NCBI GenBank assembly: GCA_965140395.1
Contig: OZ223205.1
Span: 744,001 to 808,000, forward strand
Reading direction: 5' to 3'
Source of the DNA: Parvibaculum sp002684405
GTDB lineage: Bacteria; Pseudomonadota; Alphaproteobacteria; Parvibaculales; Parvibaculaceae
Length of the DNA stretch: 64,000 nt
Shown: positions 10,317-18,516 of the stretch, one piece after another
Numbering within the stretch: the stretch's first letter is position 1
How the letters are laid out: each line of letters begins with the position of its first letter
Translations under genes and position numbers: made by a program
The notes under the pieces: model-generated
Databases searched by the model: none
The model's input: only the letters and a program-made list of their open reading frames with translations
What the model was told of the DNA's origin: nothing

Positions 10317-12203
10317 TTGAACGCATGGCAAATGGCAAGTGTGAGCGAGGACGAGCTGTCGGATAGGGGCCAATCGCATGCGGACGACTTCCCGGCCGAG
10401 GCGCATGATACTGCGCATGCGGCGGGAAAGGGCGGGGCCGGAAAGACGGGCCCGGGAGAGGCTCGGTCTTTGCCGACCCGCCTGCTCGCGCTGATCCGGC
10501 TTGCCTGGAGCCGCTTTCGCAGTTTTCTCGTCCGGGGCCGCTTTTCCAGCCTGACGCGCCGCATCGTCGTCTTCAACGTCGTCGCCCTCATCGTGATGGT
10601 GGCGGGTATCCTCTATATCAACCAGTTCCGCGAAGGCCTGATCGATGCGCGCCGGCAGAGCCTGCTGACCCAGGCCGAGATCATTGCCGGCGCCCTGGCG
10701 CAGGGCGCGACCGAAGCGCCGAGAGCTACGGTCATTGATCCGCTGGACGGCACTTCCGGCAACGCCGATGAAAGCGGCCGGAACGGGCCCGCTGCGAGCG
10801 GGGAGGCCGACAAGGTTCTCCCCATCGTGCCGGAAGCCGCCGCGCCCATCCTCCGCAGGCTGACGGTTCCCACCCGGACACGCGCCCGGCTTTACGACCG
10901 GAGCGGCTGGCTGCTGCTCGACAGCCGTCGCCTGTCGGCCTCCGCCCAGGTCGTCGCCTTCGAGTTGCCGCCGCCGGCGGATGCGGATGAGGATCGAAAT
11001 ATCTTCACCCGTCTCTATCAATGGATGGTGAGCTTTCTGCCGGGACGCGACCTCGAACTGTTCAAGGAGGCGGGCGGCCAGAACGGCAAGATGTATCAGG
11101 AAGTGACAAGGGCGCTGACGGGGCAGGCCGCGAGCATGGAACGCGTCAATGACCGCGGCGAACTGATCGTTTCCGTCGCCGTGCCGATCCAGCGCTACCG
11201 GGCGGTGCTGGGCGCGCTGATGCTGTCGACGCGCGGCGGCGACATCGACGCCATCGTGCGCGGCGAACGCTTTGCGATCCTGCAGGTCTTTCTCGTCACG
11301 CTGGGCGTGACCATTCTGCTTTCGGTCGTGCTGGCCGCGACCATCGCCGAGCCGGTGCGCAGACTGGCGGAATCGGCGGACATCGTCAGGCGCAGCAAGA
11401 CGGCGCGGGCGCAGATCCCCGACTTCACCGAACGGCGCGACGAGATCGGCGATCTGTCGGGCGCGCTGCGCGACATGACGAATGCGCTCTACAGCCGCAT
11501 CGACGCCATCGAAAGTTTCGCCGCCGATGTGGCACATGAGCTGAAAAATCCGCTCACCTCGCTGTCGAGCGCGATCGAGACCATTCAGTTCGTCAAGACC
11601 GACGAGCAGCGGCAGAAGCTGAACGAGATCATCAAGGACGATCTGAAACGCATCGACCGCCTCATCAGCGACATCTCCAACGCCTCGCGCCTCGATGCCG
11701 AACTGGCGCGCGAGGAAACGGACGATGTGAACATCGCCACATTGCTGGAAGCGGTGTGCGATCTCTTTACCGAAACGGGCGTCGCCGAGGGACGGCGGGT
11801 GATGCTCGACATCGATCCGGGCGCCCCGGGACGCGACCGCATGGTGGTGAAGGGCTTCGACATGCGGCTCGGCCAGGTCGTGCGCAACCTTGTGGACAAT
11901 GCGCTCTCCTTCAGCCCGGAAGGGGCGCAGGTGAAGGTGATCGCGCGGCGCGAGCCCGGCAATATCGTCGTCATGGTGGAAGATCAGGGACCGGGCATAC
12001 CCGAAGACAGTCTGGAAAAGATCTTCGACCGCTTCCATACCGACAGGCCCGACAGTTTCGGCAAGCACTCCGGCCTCGGCCTGGCGATCTCGCGCCAGAT
12101 CGTCGAAGCGCATGGCGGGACCATCCGGGCCGAAAACCGGATGCAGTATGACGAGGTGCAGGGCGCGCGCTTCATTGTCACCCTGCCCGCTGCGCCGGTA
12201 TAG
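10317..12203 (+). CDS. chvG: Sensor histidine kinase ChvG
   Basis: About 628 residues. A charged cytoplasmic N-terminus leads to a first membrane helix (RIVVFNVVALIVMVAGILY, about residues 83-101), a periplasmic domain of about 220 residues, and a second helix (LVTLGVTILLSVVLAATIA). Then come HAMP, an H-box AADVAHELKNPLTSL with His near residue 407, and a HATPase domain with NALSF and DQGPGIP. Start choice is unsure: TTG at 10317 gives the longest form, and ATG at 10332 is equally likely. It lies 33 bases after chvI and is its cognate kinase. Confidence 0.93.
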   Translation: MNAWQMASVSEDELSDRGQSHADDFPAEAHDTAHAAGKGGAGKTGPGEARSLPTRLLALIRLAWSRFRSFLVRGRFSSLTRRIVVFNVVALIVMVAGILYINQFREGLIDARRQSLLTQAEIIAGALAQGATEAPRATVIDPLDGTSGNADESGRNGPAASGEADKVLPIVPEAAAPILRRLTVPTRTRARLYDRSGWLLLDSRRLSASAQVVAFELPPPADADEDRNIFTRLYQWMVSFLPGRDLELFKEAGGQNGKMYQEVTRALTGQAASMERVNDRGELIVSVAVPIQRYRAVLGALMLSTRGGDIDAIVRGERFAILQVFLVTLGVTILLSVVLAATIAEPVRRLAESADIVRRSKTARAQIPDFTERRDEIGDLSGALRDMTNALYSRIDAIESFAADVAHELKNPLTSLSSAIETIQFVKTDEQRQKLNEIIKDDLKRIDRLISDISNASRLDAELAREETDDVNIATLLEAVCDLFTETGVAEGRRVMLDIDPGAPGRDRMVVKGFDMRLGQVVRNLVDNALSFSPEGAQVKVIARREPGNIVVMVEDQGPGIPEDSLEKIFDRFHTDRPDSFGKHSGLGLAISRQIVEAHGGTIRAENRMQYDEVQGARFIVTLPAAPV

Positions 12204-12215
12204 GAAGCGGTCTCG

Positions 12216-12695
12216 ATGACGGAAAACGGTATCACCATCCATGCGACCTGCATTGCCTGCGGCGGACGGGCCGCACTTCTGCGAGGCCGCCCCGGCTCGG
12301 GCAAATCCGACCTCGCCTTTCGCATGATCCGGGCGGATGCAAGCGGCGAGACGCGCCTCGTCGCCGACGATCAGGTGCATCTTCACGCGTCGCAGGACGG
12401 GCTTGCCGCGACCGCCCCTCAGGCGCTGACCGGCCTCATCGAATTGCGCGGCCTCGGCCTCTTGCGCGTCCCCGTGATCGACCGGGCGGCGGTGCGGCTC
12501 ATTGCCGAGCTGGTGCCGAGGGACGAGGTGCCGCGGTTGCCGGCGCCGGAATTCGAGGAAATCCAGGGCGTTCGCCTGCCCCTGATCCGGCTGCACGCCT
12601 TCGATCCGACGGCCGCCGACAAGCTGCGGCTGGCGCTTGAAGTGCTGCCCGATCGCGGTTTCCCGGGCGAGGACGGCATTCTGGGCGGGGCCTGA
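12216..12695 (+). CDS. hprK: HPr kinase/phosphorylase, short alphaproteobacterial form
   Basis: A 159-residue protein that corresponds to only the catalytic half of Firmicute HprK. The P-loop GRPGSGKSDLAF covers residues 24-35, and VADDQV follows as the acidic motif. It would phosphorylate HPr at serine (Ser78 of the product encoded at 13265). The N-terminal regulatory domain is absent, as is normal in this class. It lies 12 bases after chvG, probably in the same transcript, and its presence fits a PTS used for regulation and not for sugar uptake. Confidence 0.9.
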   Translation: MTENGITIHATCIACGGRAALLRGRPGSGKSDLAFRMIRADASGETRLVADDQVHLHASQDGLAATAPQALTGLIELRGLGLLRVPVIDRAAVRLIAELVPRDEVPRLPAPEFEEIQGVRLPLIRLHAFDPTAADKLRLALEVLPDRGFPGEDGILGGA

Positions 12696-12723
12696 AGGCC
12701 AAGGCGTCGCGAAACTGCCTTAT

Positions 12724-12738
12724 TGTTGCGCTGCAACA
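12724..12738. repeat. Small dyad upstream of the EIIA gene
   Basis: TGTTGC and GCAACA enclose three bases in the 165-base gap between hprK and the EIIA gene. A TAAAAT lies 15 bases further on, but no -35 with good spacing was found. It may be an operator or only a weak hairpin. Confidence 0.3.
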
Positions 12739-12860
12739 CTTGCCAACTTGCTTAAAATACGTTCACGATGCGGGTTTAGCGGGCGCGAGTTGAGCCATTC
12801 GTCATGACAAGAAGGCGGCCTGCCGCGTAAAGCGAAGACGGATGGCAAAGAGGGCGGTGG

Positions 12861-13268
12861 ATGATCGGATTAGTACTCGTTACGCATGGCCAGCTTGCCA
12901 GTCAGTTTGTGGCGGCCATGGAGCATGTCGTGGGGCCGCAAAAGCAGGTGGCAGCGATCTGCATCGGCCCCGATGACGACATGGAGCAGCGGCGCAGGGA
13001 CATACTCGATGCCGTCGCCAAGGCGGACACCGGCGATGGCGTGATCCTGCTCACCGACATGTTCGGCGGCACGCCCTCCAATCTCGCCATTTCCGTCATG
13101 GACAAGGCGCGCGTGGAAGTGATTGCCGGCGTGAACCTGCCCATGCTGATCAAGCTGGCCAGCGTCCGCGAGAACAAGGATCTGCGCGAAGCGGTGGATC
13201 AGGCGCAGGAGTCGGGCCGGAAATACATCTCCATCGCCAGCCGCGTCCTCGCGGGCGACGGCGCGTGA
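12861..13268 (+). CDS. PTS EIIA component, mannose/fructose type
   Basis: A 135-residue cytoplasmic phosphocarrier. The start MIGLVLVTHGQLA places the phosphoacceptor histidine at His9, the usual position in this family. ILLTDMFGGTPSNLA is the family's second conserved block. No sugar permease subunits IIB/IIC/IID are nearby, so it probably acts as a regulatory phosphate acceptor from HPr. Its TGA overlaps the GTG of ptsH (GTGA), so the two are translationally coupled. GGGCGGTGG lies just upstream of the ATG. Confidence 0.92.
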   Translation: MIGLVLVTHGQLASQFVAAMEHVVGPQKQVAAICIGPDDDMEQRRRDILDAVAKADTGDGVILLTDMFGGTPSNLAISVMDKARVEVIAGVNLPMLIKLASVRENKDLREAVDQAQESGRKYISIASRVLAGDGA

Positions 13269-13630
13269 CCCCGCAGATGCCCCGGGAGGAAGAAAACCGC
13301 GCATCCGGAACATCCGACGCCTCTCCTTCCGAAAACGGCGCCTCCTCTTCCGAAAACGGCGAATGCCGCCGCACCCTCACCATCGTCAACAGCCGGGGCC
13401 TTCATGCCCGCGCCTCCGCCCGTTTCGTGCAGGTGGCCGAGCAGTTCAAGGCCGATATTTCGGTGAGCCGGGACGGGCATACCGTGCCGGGCACCTCCAT
13501 CATGGGCCTGATGATGCTGGCCGCGAGCAAGGGCTCCTCCATCGAGGTCGAGGCCACCGGCTCGCAGGCGGAAATGGCGATCAAGGCCCTGGCCGAGCTT
13601 GTCGAGGACGGCTTCGGCGAACGGGATTGA
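13265..13630 (+). CDS. ptsH: Phosphocarrier protein HPr with N-terminal extension
   Basis: A 121-residue HPr. The EI-dependent site is His47 in NSRGLHARAS, and the HprK-dependent site is Ser78 in GTSIMGLMML; these match His15 and Ser46 of standard HPr, so there are 32 extra residues at the front. The extension is Ser/Glu/Asn/Gly rich and contains an internal copy (SPSENGA, SSSENGE) from the 14-base repeat TTCCGAAAACGGCG at 13327 and 13348. GTG at 13265 overlaps the EIIA stop. A later start would remove the extension, but none has a better site. EI is not in this window. Confidence 0.92.
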   Translation: MTPQMPREEENRASGTSDASPSENGASSSENGECRRTLTIVNSRGLHARASARFVQVAEQFKADISVSRDGHTVPGTSIMGLMMLAASKGSSIEVEATGSQAEMAIKALAELVEDGFGERD

Positions 13631-13665
13631 CCCGTCCGGGTCCCCGATTGCCCATCGGAAACAAA

Positions 13666-13687
13666 GATATAAACATTTCTTTATGTC
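13666..13687. promoter_or_regulatory. Candidate operator upstream of the ahcY promoter
   Basis: GATATAAA and TTTATGTC are inverted across six bases with one mismatch. The dyad lies just upstream of the -35 of the ahcY promoter, where an activator or repressor could act. ArsR-type SahR regulators control ahcY in several proteobacteria, but I cannot confirm that this is their site. Confidence 0.5.
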
Positions 13688-13691
13688 GTCC

Positions 13692-13720
13692 TTGCCCCAT
13701 CGGGTCGGGCTTGTTATAAC
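13692..13720 (+). promoter_or_regulatory. Sigma-70-type promoter of ahcY
   Basis: TTGCCC at 13692-13697 and TATAAC at 13715-13720 are separated by exactly 17 bases. This leaves a leader of roughly 150 bases before the ahcY ATG. The leader is GC-rich with possible hairpins, but shows no sequence matching the SAH riboswitch core. Confidence 0.6.
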
Positions 13721-13878
13721 CACGCCGAATTTGCCGGGCCGACCGGCTGACGCTGGCGCGGGGCCCACGGCCTTGCGCGGGGTGCGCTACCGCCGGAATC
13801 GGCGATTTTTCGCAGAATTCGGTGCTGCGCCCGCAAGGCAAAACACAGACCGACGACACCAAAGGAGTTATATCGCCC

Positions 13879-15282
13879 ATGGGTGCCAAACAGGATTACG
13901 TCATTAAGGACATCTCGCTTGCCGATTACGGCCGCAAGGAGATCGAAATCGCCGAGGCCGAGATGCCGGGCCTGATGGCCACGCGCGAGGAATATGCCAA
14001 GTCGCAGCCGCTCAAGGGTGCGCGGATCGCCGGCTCGCTGCACATGACCATTCAGACCGCCGTGCTGATCGAGACGCTGGCCGCGCTGGGCGCCGACATC
14101 CGCTGGGCGTCGTGCAACATCTACTCCACGCAGGACCACGCCGCCGCCGCGATCGCCGCGGGCGGCACGCCGGTTTTCGCTGTGAAGGGCGAGACGCTGG
14201 AAGAGTACTGGGAATACTGCCACAACATTTTCGAATGGGCCGATGGCGGCGTTCCGAACATGATCCTCGACGATGGCGGCGACGCCACGCTCCTCATCCA
14301 TCTCGGCATCCGCGCCGAGAAGGGCGACACCGCCTTCCTCGACAAGGCGCAGAATGAGGAAGAAACGGCGCTCTTCGCTTCGATCAAGAAGCGCCTGAAG
14401 GACAATCACGGCTGGTACACGAAGGTCGGCGAAGCCATCATGGGCGTCTCCGAAGAGACGACCACCGGCGTTCACCGCCTCTATGAAATGTTCAAGAAGG
14501 GCGAACTGCTCTTCCCGGCGATCAATGTGAACGACAGCGTGACGAAGTCGAAGTTCGACAACCTCTATGGCTGCCGCGAATCGCTGGTGGACGGCATCCG
14601 CCGTGCGACCGACGTGATGATGTCCGGCAAGGTCGGCGTTGTCGCGGGCTTCGGCGATGTGGGCAAAGGCTCCGCCGCGTCGCTGCGTCAGGCCGGCTGC
14701 CGCGTGCTGGTGACCGAGATCGATCCGATCTGCGCGCTCCAGGCCGCCATGGAAGGCTATGAAGTCGTGCCGATGAACGAAGCCGCGACGCGCGGCGACA
14801 TCTTCGTCACCACGACAGGCAATATCGACGTCATCACCGTCGATCACATGCGGTCGATGAAGGACCGTGCCATCGTCTGCAACATCGGCCATTTCGACAG
14901 CGAAATTCAGGTCGGTGCGCTCAAGAACTTCAAGTGGACGAACATCAAGCCGCAGGTGGACGAGATCGAATTCCCCGACGGCAAGAAGATCACCCTGCTG
15001 GCCGAAGGCCGTCTGGTGAACCTCGGCTGCGCCACGGGCCATCCGAGCTTCGTGATGTCCGCCTCCTTCACCAACCAGGTGCTGGCCCAGATCGAACTCT
15101 TCACCAAGACCGACGAGTACCCGATCGGCGTCTACACGCTGCCCAAGTCGCTCGACGAGAAGGTTGCGATGCTGCACCTCGAGAAGATCGGCGTGAAGCT
15201 CGAGAAGATGAGCAAAGAGCAGGCTGACTATATCGGCGTGCCGGCTGAAGGCCCCTTCAAGCCGGAACATTATCGCTACTAA
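13879..15282 (+). CDS. ahcY: Adenosylhomocysteinase
   Basis: A 467-residue NAD-dependent enzyme that splits S-adenosylhomocysteine into homocysteine and adenosine, relieving product inhibition of methyltransferases. The NAD motif is VVAGFGDVGKGSAASLR, and the C-terminal KPEHYRY that reaches into the partner's NAD site is complete. The ATG at 13879 is chosen because AAAGGAG lies 12-18 bases upstream and the product then begins MGAKQDYVIKDI, the usual family start. It has its own promoter and a strong downstream terminator, so it is a single-gene unit. Confidence 0.97.
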   Translation: MGAKQDYVIKDISLADYGRKEIEIAEAEMPGLMATREEYAKSQPLKGARIAGSLHMTIQTAVLIETLAALGADIRWASCNIYSTQDHAAAAIAAGGTPVFAVKGETLEEYWEYCHNIFEWADGGVPNMILDDGGDATLLIHLGIRAEKGDTAFLDKAQNEEETALFASIKKRLKDNHGWYTKVGEAIMGVSEETTTGVHRLYEMFKKGELLFPAINVNDSVTKSKFDNLYGCRESLVDGIRRATDVMMSGKVGVVAGFGDVGKGSAASLRQAGCRVLVTEIDPICALQAAMEGYEVVPMNEAATRGDIFVTTTGNIDVITVDHMRSMKDRAIVCNIGHFDSEIQVGALKNFKWTNIKPQVDEIEFPDGKKITLLAEGRLVNLGCATGHPSFVMSASFTNQVLAQIELFTKTDEYPIGVYTLPKSLDEKVAMLHLEKIGVKLEKMSKEQADYIGVPAEGPFKPEHYRY

Positions 15283-15290
15283 GCGATTTT

Positions 15291-15386
15291 GCGCCGATCG
15301 CAATCGCGCCCGTCGCGAATACCAGACCGCGATCGGCGCGATTGCTTTCAAGCAGGGCCCGGCTCGTCATGAGCCGGGTCTTTTTG
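15291..15386 (+). terminator. Hairpin plus rho-independent terminator after ahcY
   Basis: A first hairpin pairs GCGCCGATCGC (15291-15301) with GCGATCGGCGC (15329-15339). A second one, CCCGGCTC / GAGCCGGG around GTCAT (15358-15378), is followed by TCTTTTTG and is the likely terminator proper. Confidence 0.85.
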
Positions 15387-15489
15387 TTGGCAGTTTCGAA
15401 ATGCTTCCGGACATAGTGTAAACTTTCGGCGGTCTGCTGATTTGGGCAGATTGAACCTGCCTGCGGGGGGCAGGCATAAGGAAAGCGGT

Positions 15490-18063
15490 ATGCAGGGGGC
15501 AAAAGGCAGCAAGACGCGCGGCGTGTGGCGCGCATGCGCGGTTGGCGCAGGTGGCGCGCTATGGCTTGCCGCGACGGCGGGGCCCGCGCAGGCCGATAAT
15601 CTCGTCGGCTCCGCGCTGACGGCGCTGGGCGTGCCCGAAGAGGTCGCCGCCGACCAGAACATCATCATCGCCTATGCCGTCGCGGCGGGCATCGCGCTCG
15701 CGGCGATCCTGTTTACCGTGGTCGCGATGCGCGCCGCCCGCGCCGCGCGCAAGACCGCGATCTCGCGCGAGGACGAGCTGACCGCCTTGTCGGTGCGGCT
15801 CGACACGGCCGAATCGATCCTCGCCGCCGAGCCCGACGCCCTCTTTATCTGGACGCCGGAAAGCCTGCGCGCCTCCCCCGGCACCTTTCAGGCGCGGCCG
15901 CGCATCGTCGGCTCCACCGCGGGGCTGGTGGACCCTGCCTCGGGCGACCTTGACTATAATTACCTGCTGGAGCGCCTCCGGCCCGAAAATGCGGGCCGGC
16001 TCAACACCGCCGTGCAACGCCTGCGGCGGCTCGGCGCGCGCTTTTCCCTCCATGTGGAAGCGCTGGACGGGCGCATTTTCGAGGCGGAAGGCCGGCCCGC
16101 GGGCGCGCTTGCCGTGCTCTGGCTGCGCGACGTAACGGGCGAACGCGCCGAGGTGGCGCGCCTGACCGAGCGTATGCGCCAGGCCGACACCGAACGGGCG
16201 CGCTACGAAACCCATCTGATGGACGTGCCCTGTCCGGCCTGGCGGCGCGACGGGGAGGGCCGTCTCGTCTGGGTCAACAAGGCTTATGCGATCGCCGTGG
16301 ACGCCACCTCGCCCGAAGATGCGGTGTCGCGGGAACTGGAACTGCTGGGCGAGGAAGCGCTGGGCGCCATGCGCCGCAAGCTCTTCGACAAGCCGCGCGT
16401 GCAAAGCCGCACCCATGCGATCATGTCGGGCGAACGCCGCGCCCTCGATGTCGTGGAAAGCCATCTCGATGGCGGCACGGCGGGCATCGCCATTGACGTG
16501 ACAGCGGAAGAAAACCTGCAGGACGACCTGAAGCGGCATATCGACAGCCACGCCGAAACGCTGAACCGGCTCAATACGGCGGTTGCGATCTGCGGGCCCG
16601 ACAAGCGTCTCAAATTCCGCAATCACGCCTTCGAGGAACTCTGGGGTCTCGAACCCGCCTGGCTCGACGAAGAGCCGACCGACAGCGCGATCCTGGACGA
16701 GCTGCGCGCGCAGCGCCGCCTGCCGGAACAGGCGAATTTCCAGGCCTGGAAACAGGCGCGCATGGAGCTTTACACTTCCACCCAGCCGGTGGAGGAATTC
16801 TGGCATCTGCCGGACGGGCGCACGGTGAAGCTGAACGCGCAGGCGCATCCCTTTGGTGGCGTCATCTATCTCTATGAGAACGTCACCGAACGGCTCAACC
16901 TTGAAAGCTCCTACAACACGCTGGCCCGCGTGCAGCGCGAAACGATCGATCACCTCTATGAAGGCGTGGCCGTGTTCGGCAGCGACGGACGGCTGAAGCT
17001 GTCCAACCCGGCCTATGGCCGCATCTGGGGCCTGTCGGAAGAACAGCTTGCCGACGAACCCCATGTCAGCGACATCATCGATCTGTGCCGCCCGCTCTAT
17101 GCGGAACCGGAAGAAGCCGAGCTGCTGCGCACGCAGGTGACGATGGTGTCGGGCATGCGCGCCAACACGACCGGGCGCCTCAACCGGCCCGACGAGACGG
17201 TGGTCGATTTCGCCATCGTGCCGCTGCCCGACGGGGCGACGCTCATCACCTATCTCGACGTGACCGATGCGACGCGCATGGAGATCGCGCTCAGGGAACG
17301 CAATGACGCGCTGGAAACGGCGGACCGGCTGAAGTCGGAATTCATCAGCCATGTCTCCTACCAGCTGCGCACCCCGCTCACCAATATCATCGGCTTCGGC
17401 GAAATCCTGGAATCGGAAATGTTCGGCGGGCTGGAACCGCGCCAGCACGAATATATGCAGGGCATTCTCGAAAGCTCGCAGACGCTGCTCGACACGGTGA
17501 ACGACATTCTGGATCTCGCCGTGATCGAAGCCGGAGCGATGACGCTCGACCTGTCGGACATGGAGATTTCCGAAGTGCTCTATGCGGCGGAGGAGTTTGC
17601 GCAGCGCCCGGCCCAGAAGAGCAAGGTGGGCCTGAAGGTCGACTGCCCGGCCGATACCGGCGCGATCCGCGCCGACGAAAAGCGCATCAAGCAGATCATG
17701 ATCAACCTCTTGTCGAACGCGCTTTCCTTCACCAGCCCCGGCGACACCATCACCATCGGCGCACGGCGGCACGAAAATTCGGTCGAGCTTTACGTGGCCG
17801 ATACGGGCGACGGCATCAAACCGGAATTCCAGTCCACCGTCTTCGACCGTTTCGAAGCGCATGGCGGACAGGACCGCCGCCGTGGCGCAGGGCTGGGCCT
17901 CTCGCTCGTGCGCTCCTTCGTGGAGCTGCATGGTGGCTGGGTGACGCTGGAAAGCGCGCCCGATCTCGGCACCTGCGTAACCTGCCACCTGCCGGTGCGC
18001 GCCGCCCCGCCCCGGCCCGCCGACACGCCTGCGCCGAGCGATCGGGACGCGGTGGTGGACTGA
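15490..18063 (+). CDS. divL: DivL-like PAS sensor kinase with tyrosine in the H-box
   Basis: About 857 residues. A cleavable-looking or anchoring N-terminus is followed by a membrane helix (IAYAVAAGIALAAILFTVVA), several PAS-like regions (about residues 105-600), a dimerisation domain and a HATPase domain (NLLSNAL, DTGDGI, GAGLGLSLV). The phosphoacceptor position reads SHVSYQLRTPLTNI: Tyr624 replaces histidine. That substitution is the hallmark of Caulobacter DivL, which controls CckA in cell-cycle signalling. ATG at 15490 follows AAGGAAAG. In many relatives this gene lies just before tsaE; here 11.6 kb separates them. Confidence 0.88.
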   Translation: MQGAKGSKTRGVWRACAVGAGGALWLAATAGPAQADNLVGSALTALGVPEEVAADQNIIIAYAVAAGIALAAILFTVVAMRAARAARKTAISREDELTALSVRLDTAESILAAEPDALFIWTPESLRASPGTFQARPRIVGSTAGLVDPASGDLDYNYLLERLRPENAGRLNTAVQRLRRLGARFSLHVEALDGRIFEAEGRPAGALAVLWLRDVTGERAEVARLTERMRQADTERARYETHLMDVPCPAWRRDGEGRLVWVNKAYAIAVDATSPEDAVSRELELLGEEALGAMRRKLFDKPRVQSRTHAIMSGERRALDVVESHLDGGTAGIAIDVTAEENLQDDLKRHIDSHAETLNRLNTAVAICGPDKRLKFRNHAFEELWGLEPAWLDEEPTDSAILDELRAQRRLPEQANFQAWKQARMELYTSTQPVEEFWHLPDGRTVKLNAQAHPFGGVIYLYENVTERLNLESSYNTLARVQRETIDHLYEGVAVFGSDGRLKLSNPAYGRIWGLSEEQLADEPHVSDIIDLCRPLYAEPEEAELLRTQVTMVSGMRANTTGRLNRPDETVVDFAIVPLPDGATLITYLDVTDATRMEIALRERNDALETADRLKSEFISHVSYQLRTPLTNIIGFGEILESEMFGGLEPRQHEYMQGILESSQTLLDTVNDILDLAVIEAGAMTLDLSDMEISEVLYAAEEFAQRPAQKSKVGLKVDCPADTGAIRADEKRIKQIMINLLSNALSFTSPGDTITIGARRHENSVELYVADTGDGIKPEFQSTVFDRFEAHGGQDRRRGAGLGLSLVRSFVELHGGWVTLESAPDLGTCVTCHLPVRAAPPRPADTPAPSDRDAVVD

Positions 18064-18074
18064 GCCTGTTCCAT

Positions 18075-18103
18075 CGTCATTCCGGGCTCGACCCGGAATC
18101 CAT
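18075..18103. repeat. Intergenic palindromic repeat, copy 1
   Basis: CGTCATTCCGGGCTCGACCC continues GGAATCCAT. The arms ATTCCGGG and CCCGGAAT pair. It is the left bracket of the GIY-YIG gene and differs from the copy at 18479 at few positions. Confidence 0.8.
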
Positions 18104-18117
18104 ACAGAGGGTGCGGC

Positions 18118-18408
18118 GTGAAAGGCGGTTGGGTTTACATCATGACCAATGCGCCGCGCGGGACGCTTTATATCGGCGTGACGGCGGATATCGCGCGCCG
18201 TACGACGGAACATCGTGAAGGACCAATCCACGGTTTCACGAAGCGGTACGGGCTGAAGCGCCTCGTTTACGCCGAACGATACGAAGAGATCGAGCAAGCC
18301 ATCGCGCGGGAAAAACAGCTCAAGAACTGGAAGCGTGAGTGGAAGATCGAATTGATCGTTTCGGCGAACCCCGATTGGGAAGATCTCTACGATAGGCTTC
18401 TGTCATGA
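18118..18408 (+). CDS. GIY-YIG endonuclease superfamily protein (UPF0213-like)
   Basis: A 96-residue single-domain protein. WVYIMTN near residue 5 and TLYIGVT near residue 17 form the GIY-YIG half-motifs (here VYI and YIG). Conserved downstream parts are RRTTEHREG and an Arg/Lys-rich QLKNWKREWK, and the catalytic-type glutamate is in REKQLKNW or nearby. Small stand-alone members occur in many bacteria, and their role is unresolved (DNA repair or mobile-element ancestry have been proposed). Start is GTG at 18118. The gene lies between two almost identical palindromic repeats, a third inverted one following its stop. Confidence 0.85.
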   Translation: MKGGWVYIMTNAPRGTLYIGVTADIARRTTEHREGPIHGFTKRYGLKRLVYAERYEEIEQAIAREKQLKNWKREWKIELIVSANPDWEDLYDRLLS

Positions 18409-18423
18409 CGCGAGACCGGATGG

Positions 18424-18507
18424 ACCCCGGGTCAAGCCCGGGGTGACGAGTCTCGTTTGTCGGGGAATGCCCCTCTATCGTCATTCCGGGCTTGACCCGG
18501 AATCCAC
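18424..18507. repeat. Intergenic palindromic repeats, copies 2 and 3
   Basis: ACCCCGGGTCAAGCCCGGGG (from 18424) and CGTCATTCCGGGCTTGACCC (from 18479) are related palindromes in opposite orientation, bracketing the right side of the GIY-YIG gene. They also lie just past the stop of the minus-strand monooxygenase gene. Confidence 0.8.
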
Positions 18508-18516
18508 CTTTAAGCG

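Noticed and set aside
9489..12596. 1035-codon minus-strand frame opposite chvI-chvG-hprK
   Set aside because: All three plus-strand genes are well supported by motifs; the antisense text has no domains.
13721..13878. SAH riboswitch in the ahcY leader
   Set aside because: The leader is GC-rich and could fold, but I could not find the conserved SAH aptamer core; a covariance search would settle it.
15559..18297. Minus-strand frame of over 900 codons opposite divL
   Set aside because: Arg/His-rich shadow without motifs; divL is clear on the plus strand.
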